From NCBI RefSeq assembly GCF_028372415.1, contig NC_092877.1, forward strand, positions 387,797,342-387,861,341: a stretch of 64,000 bases of DNA, written 5' to 3'. The stretch comes from Notamacropus eugenii (lineage: Eukaryota; Chordata; Mammalia; Diprotodontia; Macropodidae). The position numbers and the translations under genes are program-made. Below are positions 45,701 through 54,982 of this stretch, piece by piece; within the stretch, counting starts at the first letter, position 1, and every line of letters starts with the position of its first letter. Below the pieces are notes generated by a model. It was given only the letters and a program-made list of their open reading frames with translations. It was not told where the DNA came from and searched no databases.

Positions 45701-46692
45701 CTATGATCCTAATCGCCCCTTGAGTCTCAACACATACAGAGTCACACAGTCTTCGAGTCAGGTTGGACTTTTGGAGTCATCAAGGCCCCCCACAAACCAG
45801 GCTGACAACATCCCCATCAACCACCCAAGGTAGCCTGGGCCATTTGGGGTCTCTAATTGTTAAGATGCTTTTTCATACATAGGAGAAGGGATGACCAAGT
45901 GAAGCCTTGATGACTTTGAGGAGTTCCCCAACCCACTTGAGGAAGGTAGAGAACATGGGACACAGAAAAGTCACTGATCAAACTGATGGCACATAGGAAA
46001 CTCCTAAGCACTTGCTGTGTGCCAAGCACTGTGCTAAACACTGGGAATAGAAATACAAGGAATAAGGAGAAAAAGGAGAAGAGGAGAGGAAGGAGAAGAA
46101 GGAGGGGGGTCCTCTTCTTCACTCCCCCTGACTTTCCCAGAACAGGGGCCAGAACCCTGGCTTAGGGGTGCGATCAGAGAGAAGGTGGGGAATGAGGAAG
46201 ACAACACTGCCTCACATTCCTACTGGCTTTTCTCCTGATGGCCCTGTGAGGCCGGTGGTGATTGGGATCCCCATTTTACATCTAAGAAAATGGAGTTTCT
46301 GAGAAGGGATTTACTTGAGATCACATGGGAAGCCCCAGACATGGTGCTGATTGCTGGTGTCTCTGGGCACCCAAGGATAGCCTCTTTCTTCTGGCCCTGA
46401 GAAGGGTGGTGCCCCGTGTGGCCACCGTGGGCCATGTCACCCTGGATGAGCCTCTACCCTTACCCCTCCAGCTAACCGAGTTTCTTCTGCTTCTCCTATC
46501 AGCCTGATTTTTGGGGCACTGACCGTCGTGACAGGGATCGTTGGAGTCCTTGTAGGTGCAGAGATAGCAAGAAGGTTTAAGAAGCGCACCCCGAAGGCCG
46601 AGCCACTGGTCTGTGCTGGGAGCATGCTGGCTGCTGCCCCCTGCCTCTACCTGGCCATCATCCTGGCCCAGAGGACCATCCTGGTTGCTTAT
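27902..46692 (+). CDS. SPNS3: SPNS3, Spinster homolog 3 (MFS transporter), exons 1-8, 3' part missing
   Basis: Spinster-family major facilitator carrier. SPNS1 and SPNS2 export lysophospholipids and sphingosine-1-phosphate; the SPNS3 substrate is not established. Joined CDS: 27902-28106, 31739-31804, 33674-33810, 36213-36364, 37179-37245, 37550-37692, 39109-39261, 46503-46692, giving 371 residues. TM1 lies at about residues 47-67. MFS motif A is [10 protein letters not shown] at 104-113, and ASYSTIAPT is at 153-161. A mid-protein loop covers about 229-257, TM7 starts near 258, and a second basic RRFKK loop is at 331-335. SPNS3 is preferred over SPNS1/2 because of NYMNW in TM1, [10 protein letters not shown], the MPCLEAVAL stretch and the [24 protein letters not shown] stretch (read in parts), all of which match human SPNS3 as I know it. 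The start is the first in-frame Met after a stop at 27848-27850 and has G at -3 and +4. The C-terminal ~140 residues lie beyond the window. Confidence 0.93.
28272..28515 (+). mobile_element. MIR/THER-like CORE-SINE, full length, in SPNS3 intron 1
   Basis: GGTGGCACAGTGGATTGAAT, GGGGTCAAATCCAGCCTCTG, CTCAGTTTCTTCATCTGTAA, GGGCTGTTGTGAAGATCAGA and GGCCTGGCACATAGTAGGGG in sense order. Confidence 0.85.
29180..29345 (-). mobile_element. MIR-like SINE, antisense, intron 1
   Basis: AAAGTACTTTACACAGACCC, CTCACAACAACCCCAAAAGT and GAGGCTGGATTTGAACTCAG in antisense order. 29346-30714 is unassigned intron sequence. Confidence 0.75.
30715..31172. repeat. (TG)n array followed by TG/TATG-rich degenerate repeat, intron 1
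   Basis: About 21 perfect TG units (30715-30756), then roughly 415 bases of TGTATG/TGTGAATG-type sequence. Minus frames through it are Thr/His/Tyr-rich repeat artefacts. Confidence 0.92.
31495..31632. repeat. Second TG-rich array, intron 1
   Basis: Interrupted TG repeat with TATATGTG segments, ending about 110 bases upstream of exon 2. Confidence 0.92.
31739..31804 (+). CDS. SPNS3: SPNS3 coding exon 2 (residues 69-90)
   Basis: A 66-base exon between GTTTGCAG and ACAG|GTAAGG. It encodes [10 protein letters not shown]...SEAGLLQT, the first extracytosolic loop and start of TM2, and is the typical Spinster continuation of TM1. Both splice sites are phase 1, so the exon is frame-neutral and could be skipped without a frameshift. 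It lies about 110 bases after the end of a TG-rich array. Confidence 0.9.
32840..33055 (+). mobile_element. MIR-like CORE-SINE, intron 2
   Basis: GAGTTCAGATCTCAACCTCA, CAGCTGTGTGACCCTTCTTC, CTCAGCTTCCTCATCTGACA and GGGGTATTGTGAGGCTCAGC. The rest of intron 2 (31805-32839) is unassigned. Confidence 0.8.
33144..33272. repeat. 24-bp minisatellite, about 5.3 copies, intron 2
   Basis: The unit GGGGAGACCCCTCTATCCAC plus CTCT repeats head to tail with a few substitutions (CCTTTCTATCCATC, TCCCTCTGTCTACC). The period is constant at 24. Confidence 0.92.
33415..33865. promoter_or_regulatory. CpG-rich block covering exon 3
   Basis: About 18 CpG dinucleotides fall in 33661-33860 by direct count, with more in 33415-33660. 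The surrounding introns are CpG-poor. It could be an intragenic CpG island or a GC-biased exon; no promoter elements are identified. Confidence 0.45.
33674..33810 (+). CDS. SPNS3: SPNS3 coding exon 3 (residues 91-136), MFS motif A
   Basis: Bounded by CCCTGCAG and GGCCAG|GTGGGT. It encodes TM2, the cytosolic motif A loop [10 protein letters not shown] (104-113, with the invariant Asp108 and Arg112) and TM3 ending SFLPGQ. The exon sits in a CpG-rich block that is unusual for this window. Confidence 0.92.
34486..34848. repeat. Long polypyrimidine tract, intron 3
   Basis: Two C/T blocks, 34486-34525 and about 34573-34848, with the second nearly free of purines. Plus frames through it are Ser/Pro/Leu/Phe-rich artefacts. 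Confidence 0.92.
35075..35200 (+). mobile_element. MIR-like fragment, intron 3
   Basis: AGGAGACCCAAGTTCCATAC, CTAGGTGACCTCAGACAATT and CTTCTAAGCCTCTGTTTGG. Weak. 35201-35920 is unassigned. Confidence 0.4.
35925..36005 (+). mobile_element. CR1/L3 fragment upstream of exon 4
   Basis: AGGGTGGTAGTGAGTTCCCC and CCCTGGAGGCTTCAGGCAGA match the CR1/L3 3' region. Confidence 0.65.
36213..36364 (+). CDS. SPNS3: SPNS3 coding exon 4 (residues 137-186 plus 2 bases of Ser187)
   Basis: Bounded by CCCCGGGCAG and GGAAG|GTGGGT. It encodes [10 protein letters not shown] (137-146), the end of TM4 with ASYSTIAPT (153-161) and [11 protein letters not shown] (164-174) leading into TM5. Residue 152 is Val where SPNS1 and SPNS2 carry Glu in [13 protein letters not shown]1/L3 remnant ends about 210 bases upstream of the acceptor. 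Confidence 0.92.
37179..37245 (+). CDS. SPNS3: SPNS3 coding exon 5 (residues 187-209)
   Basis: A 67-base exon with acceptor TTTTCACAG and donor TTCAGG|GTAAGG. It encodes [23 protein letters not shown], i.e. [10 protein letters not shown] then [13 protein letters not shown]; the GDWHWA motif precedes TM6 and is shared by the family. It completes the split Ser codon and ends in phase 0. Confidence 0.92.
37550..37692 (+). CDS. SPNS3: SPNS3 coding exon 6 (residues 210-256 plus 2 bases of Asn257)
   Basis: Acceptor CTCTCTCCAG, donor AAAAA|GTGAGT. It encodes TM6 (about 210-227, [10 protein letters not shown] followed by a Leu/Val run) and the hydrophilic central loop (VPDPPRG, then an acidic and Gly-rich stretch, then [12 protein letters not shown]). 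The central loop joins the two six-helix halves of the MFS fold. Confidence 0.92.
37760..37850 (+). mobile_element. MIR fragment, intron 6
   Basis: GGTCTCAGTTTACTCATCTG followed by TAAAATGGGG. Intron 4 (36365-37178) and intron 5 (37246-37549) show no recognised repeats apart from a degraded SINE-like stretch near 36545-36680. Confidence 0.6.
38505..38640 (+). mobile_element. tRNA-derived marsupial SINE, short, intron 6
   Basis: GGACAGCTGGGGGCC, CAGGACCTGAGTTCAAATCC, CTAGTTGTGTGACCCTTAGC and an A-rich end TTTAAAATAAAAGAG. 38641-39108 has a MIR scrap (38830-38850) only. Confidence 0.8.
39109..39261 (+). CDS. SPNS3: SPNS3 coding exon 7 (residues 257-307 plus 2 bases of Ser308)
   Basis: Acceptor TCTCGACAG, donor GACAG|GTGAGG. 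It encodes TM7 ([15 protein letters not shown] onward, about 258-282) with GFWAPKFL, and an extracytosolic loop holding two cysteines (298 and 303) in PPCLQEPC. These cysteines are also present in human SPNS3, and a similar pair is seen in SPNS1. Confidence 0.93.
39820..39965 (+). mobile_element. MIR/MIR3-like SINE, intron 7
   Basis: GGGAATCCAGGCTCCATTGC, GTATGACCTTGGCAAATCCC and CTCAGTTTCTCCATCTGTAA in order. A second short piece GAGTTTTCTCATCTGTAAAA lies near 39977. Confidence 0.7.
40270..40440 (+). mobile_element. MIR3-like SINE, intron 7
   Basis: GACCCTGGGTTCAAATTCTC, TTTGGCTTCCTCATCTGAAA and GAGGGGCTTAGTCTGGTCAA in sense order. 40441-41284 is unassigned. Confidence 0.7.
41285..41445 (-). 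mobile_element. MIR-like SINE, antisense, intron 7
   Basis: GAGGAACACTTTACAGTTTG, TACAGAGGAGAAAACTGGGG and GGGTCACACAGCCAGGAAGT in antisense order. Confidence 0.8.
42000..42242 (-). mobile_element. tRNA-derived marsupial SINE, full tail, antisense, intron 7
   Basis: CCCCATTTGGGGTTTTATTG, TCCTTCTCCAGCCCATTGTA, GATGAGGAAACTGAGGCAAA, AGGGTCACACTGCTAGGAAG and CTCTATCCACTGCACCACC, ending with CTTGCTGCC. It is the antisense form of the 7616-7858 type. Confidence 0.85.
42243..42820 (+). mobile_element. L2 LINE ORF2 C-terminal fragment, intron 7
   Basis: Degraded L2 reverse-transcriptase thumb/C-terminal coding sequence: [24 protein letters not shown] followed by LDYCSSY, then [12 protein letters not shown]. 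These match the L2/CR1 blocks LGV..DSSLSLTPHI, TLVQALI...LDYCNS and IQYKILLL in order and spacing. Confidence 0.8.
42825..42940 (+). mobile_element. RTE-type SINE tail fragment
   Basis: GATTCAAATGGCTGGAGAAG, CACTCTCCTGATGTCATCGG and GAGGACAAACAGCAGAC resemble the tail of the complete SINE at 61640-61790. Confidence 0.6.
43480..43705 (-). mobile_element. MIR/THER-like SINE, antisense, intron 7
   Basis: GGGAAACACTTTACATACGT, CAGAACAACCCTGGGAAGTA, GACTCACCCAGGGTCACCCA and CCATGCCACCCAGCTGCC in antisense order. Confidence 0.8.
43706..45089. other. SPNS3 intron 7, nothing recognised
   Basis: Unique-looking intron sequence. The open frames at 43964-44535 have no recognisable domain or flanking splice pattern. 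Confidence 0.5.
45090..45230 (-). mobile_element. Marsupial SINE tail fragment, antisense, intron 7
   Basis: CATAACCCCATGTGGGGTTC, CTTCTCCAGCTCATTTTATG and GAGAAGGAAACTGAGAAGG match the antisense SINE tail seen at 42030-42120. Confidence 0.65.
45520..45710 (+). mobile_element. MIR3-like SINE, intron 7
   Basis: CAAGGTTCAAATCCTTCTTT, TGAACTTGGACAACTCG, CAACTTCTTTATCTGTAAAA and TTCTATGATCC in sense order. Confidence 0.65.
46210..46335 (-). mobile_element. MIR fragment, antisense, just upstream of exon 8
   Basis: CTGATGGCCCTGTGAGGCCG, CCCCATTTTACATCTAAGAA and TTACTTGAGATCACATGGGA. Diverged. Confidence 0.5.
46503..46692 (+). CDS. SPNS3: SPNS3 coding exon 8 (residues 308-371)
   Basis: Acceptor CTCCTATCAG, donor GCTTAT|GTAAGT. 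It encodes TM8 ([18 protein letters not shown]), a basic cytosolic loop ([13 protein letters not shown]) and TM9 (about 343-363). It ends in phase 0 at Tyr371. The next human exon would start VFLGLGELLLS; I found no such sequence before the window ends, so the gene is truncated by the window, not broken. Confidence 0.92.
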
Positions 46693-46858
46693 GTAAGTGA
46701 GGGCTGGAGGAGGGGCTGGGGGACCAATGGAGTTAGAGCTGCCCTTCCGCCTGTGGGTTCATTCATTCCCCTTCATCTCTGTGCAGCCATCTCTGTGCAT
46801 CTCAGAAGGGGAAGTCCTCCCCATGTTATGGATGAGGAAACTGAGGTCACCCTGGCTT

Positions 46859-46860
<2 letters not shown>

Positions 46861-46899
<39 letters not shown>
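46861..46899. repeat. (TG)19 microsatellite, intron 8
   Basis: Perfect TG run directly visible, about 170 bases downstream of the exon 8 donor. Confidence 0.95.
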
Positions 46900-46900
<1 letters not shown>

Positions 46901-46904
46901 TGTG

Positions 46905-49040
46905 AAATTCTGCCTCCACTGTACTGCTGGACTACCCATCCTCAGGTGAGGAACAACCTAAACCCCAATGCAGGCCACATAGGTCCAGGCTCAGCCCCAG
47001 GGGCCAGAACCAGACTATTCTGCCTCCCCAAGGCAATCCTTCAGAACTTGAAGATGGCTCTCAGGGCCCCCACCACCTTCAAGGGCTCTTCATGGGCTGT
47101 GGTCTCTGGTCCCCTTCCCCCAATGTTGGCTGTGCTCCTAGATGGTCTCCAGCTCTCAGAAGGGCCCAGAGACATGGCCATGAGAATTCATGGGCCTGAA
47201 CCTCAGAAGAGTTAGGCAGAGCTCTCAAAGGAATCTCTCTGATGGTGGAGGTCTGGGCTATGTGGTCCATTAACCAGTTTGTTCACCAGGTGCCAGGGAC
47301 TCCTTGCTCTTTGTTCAGCATGTTGTTTGGGGTTGGGGTAGGTTCTTGATCTTCCAGAGCTTTTGGGTCAGGGTTGGCACAGCTTCACTGTTAATGCTAG
47401 AAACTCTGGGAACACATCCTAGCCAGGACTCCCATCCCTGACTCCATGACCTTGGACAGCTCAGCTCCTGCCTCACTATGAGTTCTATGAGTTTTTGGGG
47501 CTGCGTTTTGGGGATTCAGATGACCCACCTTGAGCCTGGCAGCTGCCTAGAGCCCAATCCCTCTGCCTTCTTCAGTGCATTCTTGGCCAGCCTGGATGTT
47601 TCCAAGAGAAGCCTCATCTGAGGGTAGTCCTGATGAGAGATGGGGAAAAGATAAGGGAGAGGGAGGCACAAAGACTGAGCTAGAAATGGTCTCAAACACC
47701 TGGAGAGATCCAGGTCTTCCATGGCACCACTGGGACTGGACATTATGCCAGAAGCTTGGGGCTTTTCCATCTAGTGCCCAGGAGGATCATTGCTGTTGCA
47801 TGGGGGCCCAGCCTCTGTGGACCAGACAAGAAGGAGAGAGCAGAAGCTACAAGAGGAAGGGTGTAGGCAACATTTCCTGAGAGGGGGACACTGGTGTGGT
47901 CCCCAGAGTTATTGGCTTGTGGGATTTCAGGTGGAAGATGCCTTGGAGAGGGATTCAAACTTCCTCCTCTTGTGTGGAGAGGGCTCAGAAGAGGGGGTTC
48001 CTGGGCAATGGTTCTCTAAAGATGCTAGGGCAGCTGCTCTGTCCACATGGCTCAGTCAGAGCACTTGGTTGACCCACATGGTCTCACAGCTGGGAACCCA
48101 GCCTGGACGGGAGCAGAGATTCTCCCTATGTCTGTCCCAACAAAGGCTCTACTTGCCTCTTCCTGAAGACCCACCAGGCTGGGGAGTTCACTACCTTCTG
48201 AGGCTGCCTTTTCTGTTCCTTCCCAGCTCAGATCCTTGACAAGCACTTCCTGGCACAACCTGGGTCTGCCTACCATATCTCGCCTCCTCCCATGGCTCCT
48301 GGATCAGGGATCATTCAGCTGGTTTGGGGCTAGTGACCTTGGTCCTGGGGAACTCACCTATTTTGTCAGGGTCTGTATGTCCTGGGGATGCTGTGAGACT
48401 GTAATTACGGTTATTAACATTTTATGGTGAAGGCCTTCCTTCCTCCTTTCCAGGAGTGGAGCTGCCTCCCCCCAGGGGGTCCATGTTACTCTCTCCTTGA
48501 GTGTTGATTGAGAGCTCAGAAGGGCCTCTGACCCGGATTTAGGCCTTGGTACTGGGCTGGGGCCTTGGCCACCTCTTCCAGGTGACTTTGTCTTTCATGG
48601 GGGACAGGGACAGATGGGAGCCAGGGCAAGGCCCCTGCAGGCCTCCAGAAGAGGCATGTCTATCATGATGACAGCTATTCCAGAATGGAAGGGTCTTCTT
48701 CAGTGGGCAGCATGCTCTTGTCCATGGGAGCCTCCATGCAAGGTCAGGTGAGGCCATTGGGCATATGTACTGAAGAAAGATCCTTGTATCACTGTGGGTC
48801 ACACTGGATTCCCTGCCACTCTGTGACAAGCACAGGGTTCTCTTCCTGAGGGAGGGCCCCCAGGGGCCACTTCTTTGGGGTTCTTTTTGTTGACTTGGGC
48901 AGAAGGTCACACAGACTTCCTCATTCCTAGCAGTAAAAAAAAGTTGCTCCCAACTACTCCCCTCATTTCTGTCCCTCTTTGTTTTTGCCATAGAAAAGTT
49001 GAGGGACCAAGATATTCTCTGGTGCTTTATCCTCCAGGAG
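46905..49040. other. SPNS3 intron 8, no further exon recognised
   Basis: I looked for exon 9 (expected to begin VFLGLGELLLS and continue with CNWAVVADIL) and saw no match. The sequence is mostly unique-looking, with an L2-like scrap around 47030-47100. Confidence 0.45.
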
Positions 49041-49054
49041 TAGGTGGAGTGGGG

Positions 49055-49240
49055 GAGAGATGGACAGACAGACACAGAGAGGCACAGAGAGAGACAGACA
49101 GAGACACAGAGATAAGAGAGGAAAAGAAAGGAGAAAGAGAAAGAGGGAAAGAGGGAGACAGAGAAACATGACAGAAAGTCACAAAGAGACAGATTCAGAG
49201 GCAGACACAGAGACACACAGACAGACAGAGAAACAGGTAG
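49055..49240. repeat. Purine-rich (GACAGA)n-like low-complexity sequence
   Basis: Repeated GACAGACACAGAGA-type units. The opposite-strand 225-residue frame (48539-49216) crosses this and is Leu/Ser/Cys-rich artefact. Confidence 0.85.
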
Positions 49241-49743
49241 AAAGAGCCAAGACCAAAGACACTGTGACAGAGCTCCTTTCCTGTTTTGATTCCAGGCTGG
49301 GATGAGGGTGGGAGTGCAGTCAAGAAGATGCCTCTTTTAGGAGACAGGGAGAGGTGGCAAGGGTCGAGGAAAGATTTCATAGTTTGGCAATGAAAGAGAG
49401 GAGAGTCACAGAAAAGGAGCTGGAAGAGACAGAGGAGTCCAGGATGAACTGTTCTAGAACATCTCAGGAGCCAGTGGGAGGAAAGACCAGAGGCACAGGT
49501 GGGTGGAGCAAGGCCTAGGAGGAGTGAAAGAGGATGGAATCAAGGTTCCTTCCTTTGAGACAAAAGAGAAGGAGAATGTGGTGACGATGCTGAATTTTAA
49601 AGGGTAGAGGAAGGGCAATGGACTTAGTCTTCTCAAGGAAACTGGGTCATCTGTTGTAAGCAGGTTTATCTATGTGAGTGTGTGAGTGGGAGAGGGTAGA
49701 ACACTGCTGGAACCTGCCAAGAGACAGGTAAGCAAGCAGAGAT

Positions 49744-49747
<4 letters not shown>

Positions 49748-49820
<73 letters not shown>

Positions 49821-49842
49821 AGAGAGAGAGAGGGGGAGGGAG
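49748..49842. repeat. (GA)n microsatellite
   Basis: About 35 uninterrupted GA units (49748-49817), then imperfect GAGAGGGG sequence. Confidence 0.95.
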
Positions 49843-50439
49843 AGGGCCTTTCTAAGCCCACACTAGTTTGTCAGGCTTCAGTCTGTCCTCTGGGGATATC
49901 ACAATGGACATCATGGCAGGGTCAGATTGAACCAACAGCTGCTGAGGTCCCTTCCACCTCTGAAGTCCCACAAAGCCACATGGCTAGCTCACGTGGGCTT
50001 AGGAGTCACTCAGATTCCCAGGTCTCTCATTTTCACAGGAACTGTTATGTAGCCAGCTTCTTCCAGGTTTTATCTGCCAAGCTGACTGTTTGAGGCTGAG
50101 TAAAACACTTGCCATTTGTGCACACTATAAGTCATCTGGTTCTGACCATCTTTCTAGCCAGCAAGATCGCTTAAACCTTTATGGATAGCTTTCATTTACA
50201 CATCGCCTTCATTTCCCAAAACATCCTTCCCCCTCTCCCCCAGAGAAAGTCATGTCTTGCAAAACACAAGGAAAACAATACAGCAAAATGAGCCACTCTA
50301 TCAGCTCAATCCAGCTTTGGGTTAGGGAGCTTTCCACACATGCAGAGAATGTGGAGAGGTGCATTCTTGGGAGCTAAACAGCAAGAGCTTTTGGGATTCT
50401 AATCTGGACATACCACATGCTCACTATCCCTTAATCTAC

Positions 50440-51870
50440 TATTGAAATTCTTTCTAGCAAACCCCATTTCTGTAATATAGTTTCCCCCATTATTTCTCTC
50501 CCTTCTCTGCTCTCCCAGTGCACCCCCTTTCCCCACACTCACATAATTCTTTTGAGATCATCCAGACATGATGGAATCACACCCAGGCTCTCTGTTTAAT
50601 TGGGTTTTCTCTTAGACTGTTGGTAATAACCAGGTTCAGAGGGGTTGCATGTGTCAGTTCCTCATATAAGACTGTGAACACTTCAGCCGTATTAAGCCCC
50701 TGAGAATGTTCACTTTACCTTTTCAGCTTCCTCTTGAGCCTTGTGTTTGAGTGCCAAGTTTTCTGTTCACCTTCCTGTACCACAGTGGCTGCTAGATCTT
50801 GTGTGATCCTGAATTCTTTTTGTGGGCCCTTGCAGCGCTTTTTCTTCGACCTGGCTGCTGTATTCTTGAAACTTCTCCTATGTTTTCATTCCTTCTTTGC
50901 CCTCTGGTTCTCAGAGATCTGGGCAGTTTTTCTCTATAATTCCTTGAAATACAACATCGATGCTCTATTTCATGGATTCCAGGTAGTTGAATAACTCTTA
51001 AATGATCATTCCTTGAGATACTTTCCAGATCAGTTGTTTTCCTATGAGATAGTTTACATTTTCTTCTATTTCCCCCAGTTTTTGAACTTTGTTTTACCAC
51101 TCCTTGATGTTTCATGGAGCCAATAGCTTCCATTTGGCCAGTTCCAATTTTCAAGGACTTATTTTCTTCAGTGAATTTTTGTACCTCTTTTTACCAAACT
51201 GTTAACAGGTTTCTTTCATAGCTCACATTTGGTTTTGAAAATCATTTTAGCTCCTTTGATTCTTTCTTTAACCCTTCTAGGAATTTTTCTGGGCTCGTGT
51301 TTTCTTTGAGGGTTTATTTATAGATATTCAGGAGTCATTTTCTTCTTCTGTATTTGCATCTACCCTGCCACCACATGGCCAGGTCATTCCTGTGTTTGCT
51401 CATTCTTCTAGCCTACTTTTTTGACTCTGGACTTTGGTGTTGGGCTCAACTAACTTTGCAGCAGGGGGGGTGGGGGGGGAGGCAGGAAAAGGTTGGTCTG
51501 AGCAGCCCTCCTTAAGTATCCTTTCACTGTTTTCACAGCTCGGTCTGGAGGTCTGCAACCTTTCAGAGTTTCCAAAGGAGTGTGGCCTGGGGAGGGAGCT
51601 GCTCAGGGCACAGCTGTACTTCTGGAGCTTGTTCTATGCTGGTACTTAGGTAGGCCCTGTGCTTCCTCATGGCCAGCCCCATCCATCCTGTGTCTGTGAC
51701 CTGGCACAGGGCTGCCAGATGGCTCTTGTTCCTGCTCCCACTGCTAGATTGGAGTCTTCCGGGTCCTCATCTGACCCTGGTGCTTCCTAATGTTCAATCT
51801 TGGCCCCCCACCATTGTCTCTGAGTGCTGGGATGCTCTCTGCCACTGCTGCAGCACACTCTTGGTGAGCT
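50440..51870 (-). mobile_element. L1 LINE 5' region and ORF1 remnant, antisense
   Basis: GATCTTGTGTGATCCTGAAT, CATGGAGCCAATAGCTTCCA, TTTTCAAGGACTTATTTTC and TGTACCTCTTTTTACCAAAC parallel the antisense ORF1 copy at 15880-16420 base for base in places. 51240-51870 resembles a 5' leader. It has more stops than the 15.8-16.4 kb copy. Confidence 0.65.
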
Positions 51871-51891
51871 GCCACCTCAGTGGTGGCAGAT

Positions 51892-51912
51892 CTCTCTCTC
51901 TCTCTCTCTTCC
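51892..51912. repeat. (CT)n simple repeat
   Basis: Short TCTCTC run within a longer pyrimidine-rich stretch (51890-51985). Confidence 0.85.
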
Positions 51913-52039
51913 CCCTCTCTCCTTTCTTACTCCCCCATCTTTCTCCCTCCCTTTCTACATCTCTCTCTGTCTGTCTTTTTCTGTTCAGAATTCTAACTGG
52001 TGAGTTTTCTAGGTTTCTGTGAAAGAAGTGTGCTGGACA

Positions 52040-52341
52040 AGCTAGGCAAAAATCTTTCCTCTCACTCTTAGATCCACCTAAGTGGATGCTTCTTGCCCCA
52101 GCCTCTCTGCCGACCTCCAGTCTCACATCTCCAAATGCTTTATAGACATCTCAGACTGGATGGTCAGCAGAATCTGAAACTCCCTATGTGCAGAACAGAA
52201 CTCATTCTCTTTCCCCATAAACTCTTGCATCCTCCTACCATCCCTCATCTCTTTACACTTTGAGCTTTGCAGTAGCTGCTGCTGATTGCCTGCCTCAAGT
52301 CTCCCATCCAGTCCATTCTCCATTCAGGCTAAAGTTTTCTT
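52040..52341 (+). mobile_element. L2 LINE, left part, split by L1 insertion
   Basis: CTCACATCTCCAAATGCTTT, CAGACTGGATGGTCAGCAGA, CAGAACAGAACTCATTCTCT and CCATCCAGTCCATTCTCC match L2 ORF2 sequence. It stops at GGCTAAAG, exactly where the antisense L1 starts. The L2 resumes at 56342. Confidence 0.75.
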
Positions 52342-54094
52342 TCTTTTAAAAATTATTTTACTTGTTTTCATTTTTCTACAATCACTTCCATATATCTTAG
52401 ATTTTCCCCCTCCCTTTCTCTTATGCCCTGCTCCCTTCCCACATCCTTCCTGAGATGGTGTCCAATCTTATACAGGTTCTACACATACATTCTTATTAAA
52501 TATATTTTCACCTTAGTCATGTTGCATAGAAGAATTAAAATGAATGGGAGAAACCATAAAACAAAACAAAAACAAAACATAACACAAGAGAAAATGGTCT
52601 GCTTCATTCTGCAATCCAATTCCATAGTTCTTTCTCTGGATATGGAAGACATTTTGCCTCAAGAGTCCATTGGGAATTTTTTAGATCTTTGCATTGCTGT
52701 GAAGGACTAAATCTACCAGAAAAATTCCTTGCACTCTGTGGTTGTTGCCATGTAAAAAGTTCTCCTGGTTCTGCTCCTTTCACTCAGCATCAGATCATAT
52801 AAGTCCTTCCAGGTCACTCTAAAGTCTTTCTGTTCATCATTTCTTATAGCACAATAGTATTCCATTACATTCATATACCACAATTTGTTCAGTCATTCCC
52901 CAGTTTTTGACCACCTCAAGGAGAGCTGCTATAAATATTTTTGTACATGTGAGACCCTTTCTTGTTTTTATGATCTCCTTGAGATACACAATCCTAGAAG
53001 CAATATTGCTAGGTCAAAGGGTATGTACATTTTTGTAGCCCTTTGGCCATAGTTCCAAATTGCTCTCCAGCATGGTTGGATTAACTCACAGCTCCACCAG
53101 CAATGAATTAGTGTCCCAACTCTCCCACATCTTCTTCAACATTTATCATCTTCTTATTTCGTCAGGTTAGCTAGTCTGATAGGTGTGATGTGGTACCTCA
53201 GAGTTGTTTTGGCTTGCATCTCTCTAATCAATAGTGATTTAGAGCATTTTTTCATATGATTATAGATAGCTCTAATTTCTTCCTCTGAAAAATGCCTGTT
53301 CATATCCTATGACCATTTATCATTTGGGGAATGACTTGCATTCTTGTACATTTGACTCAGTTCTCTATATATTTTAGAAATGACGCTTTTATCAAAGACA
53401 CTAGTTAAAAAAAATTCTTTACCAGTTTTCTGCTTCCCTACTTTTCTTGGTTGCATTGGGCTTGTTTGTGCAAAAACATTCCAATTTAATGTAATCAAAA
53501 TTATCCATTTTGCACTTCATAATGTTCTCTTTCTCTTGTTTGGTCAAAAATTTTTCCATTCCCCATAAATCTGACAAATACACTATTCCTTGCTCCCCTA
53601 ATTTGTTTATAGTATCTGTCTTTATACCTGGATCATGTATGCATTTGGACTTTATTCTTGTATATGGTGTTAGGCATTGGTCTATGCCCAGTTACTGCCA
53701 CACTGTTATCCAGTTTTCCCAGCAATTTTTGTCAGTGAGATCTCAGAAGCTGGGGTCTTTGGGTTTATCAAACAGTAGATTGTTATATTCATTGACTACT
53801 GTGTCTTGAGTATCTAACCGATTCCACTGGTCTACCCCTCTATTTTTTAGTAAGTATCAAGTGGTTTTGATGATTGCTGCGTTATAATACAATTTGAGAT
53901 CTGGTAGGACTAGGCCACCTTCCCTACCATTTCTTTTTGTTAGTTACCTTGATATTCTGGACCTTTTGTTCTTCCAGATGGATTCTGATGTTATTTTTTC
54001 TAGCTCTAGAAAATAAGTTTCTGGTAGTTTGATTGGTATGGCATTGAACAAATTAATTAATTTAGGTAGAATTGTCATTTTTTAGTATATTAGC

Positions 54095-54982
54095 TCAGCC
54101 TACCCATGAGCAACCAATGCTTTTCCACTTACTTAGAACTGACTTTATTTGCGTGAAAAATGTTTTGTAGTTTTGTTCATATAGTCCCTGGGTTTGTTTT
54201 GGCAGGTAGACTCCCAGATATTTTATAGTGTCTATCATAACTTTAAATGGGATTTCTCTTTCTGTCTCTTTCTGTTGAACTTTGTTAGCAATACATAGAA
54301 ATGCAGATGATTTATGTGGGTTTATTTTGTAATCTGCAACTTTGTCAAAGTTATTTATTATTTCAAGTAGTTTTTTACTTGATTCTCTGGGATTCTGTAA
54401 GCATATCATCATATCATCTGCAAAGAGTGATAACTTAGTTTCTTCTTTGTCTATTCTAATTCCTTCAATTTCTTTTTCTTCTCTTATTGCGAAAGCTAAT
54501 ATTTCTAGTACCATATAGAGTAATAGTGGTGATATTGGACACCCTTGTTTCACCCCTGATATTGTTGGAAATACATCCAGCTTGTCCCCATTGCACATAA
54601 TGCTTGCTGAAGGTTTTAGGTAGATACTGCTTATTATTTTATGGAAAATTCCCTTTATTCCTACGTTCTCCAGTGTTTTTAATAGGGATGGGTGTTGTAT
54701 TTTGTCAAAAGCTTTTTCTGCATCTATTGAAACAATCATGTGGTTTTTGTTAGTTTTGTTGTTGATATGACCAATAATGCTAATAGTTTTTCTAATATTG
54801 AACCAGCCTTGCATTCTTGGTATAAATCCTACCTGATCATAATGTGTTAGTCTCGTGATAAGTTGCTGTATTCTTTTTGCTAATATCTTATTTAAAATTT
54901 TTGCGTCTATATTCATTAGAGAAATTGGTCTATAATTTTCTTTCTCTGTTTTGGCTCTTCCTGGTTTAGGTATCAGAACCAT
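54095..54982 (-). pseudogene. L1 ORF2 reverse-transcriptase segment (open, 295 codons)
   Basis: The longest undamaged part of the antisense L1. It contains the fingers/palm blocks [29 protein letters not shown] (first catalytic Asp), [12 protein letters not shown], the FADDM catalytic pair and KYLGVYL. It ends before the C-terminal domain by a stop. Upstream at about 54990-55010 another stop separates it from the rest of ORF2. Retrotransposon enzyme, not a host gene. Confidence 0.9.

Noticed and set aside
48539-49216. 225-residue minus frame
   Set aside because: Runs through low-complexity GACAGA sequence; Leu/Ser/Cys-rich with no recognisable domain and inside an intron of SPNS3.
49686-50093. 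Arg-Glu repeat protein on the plus strand
   Set aside because: Translation of the GA microsatellite.
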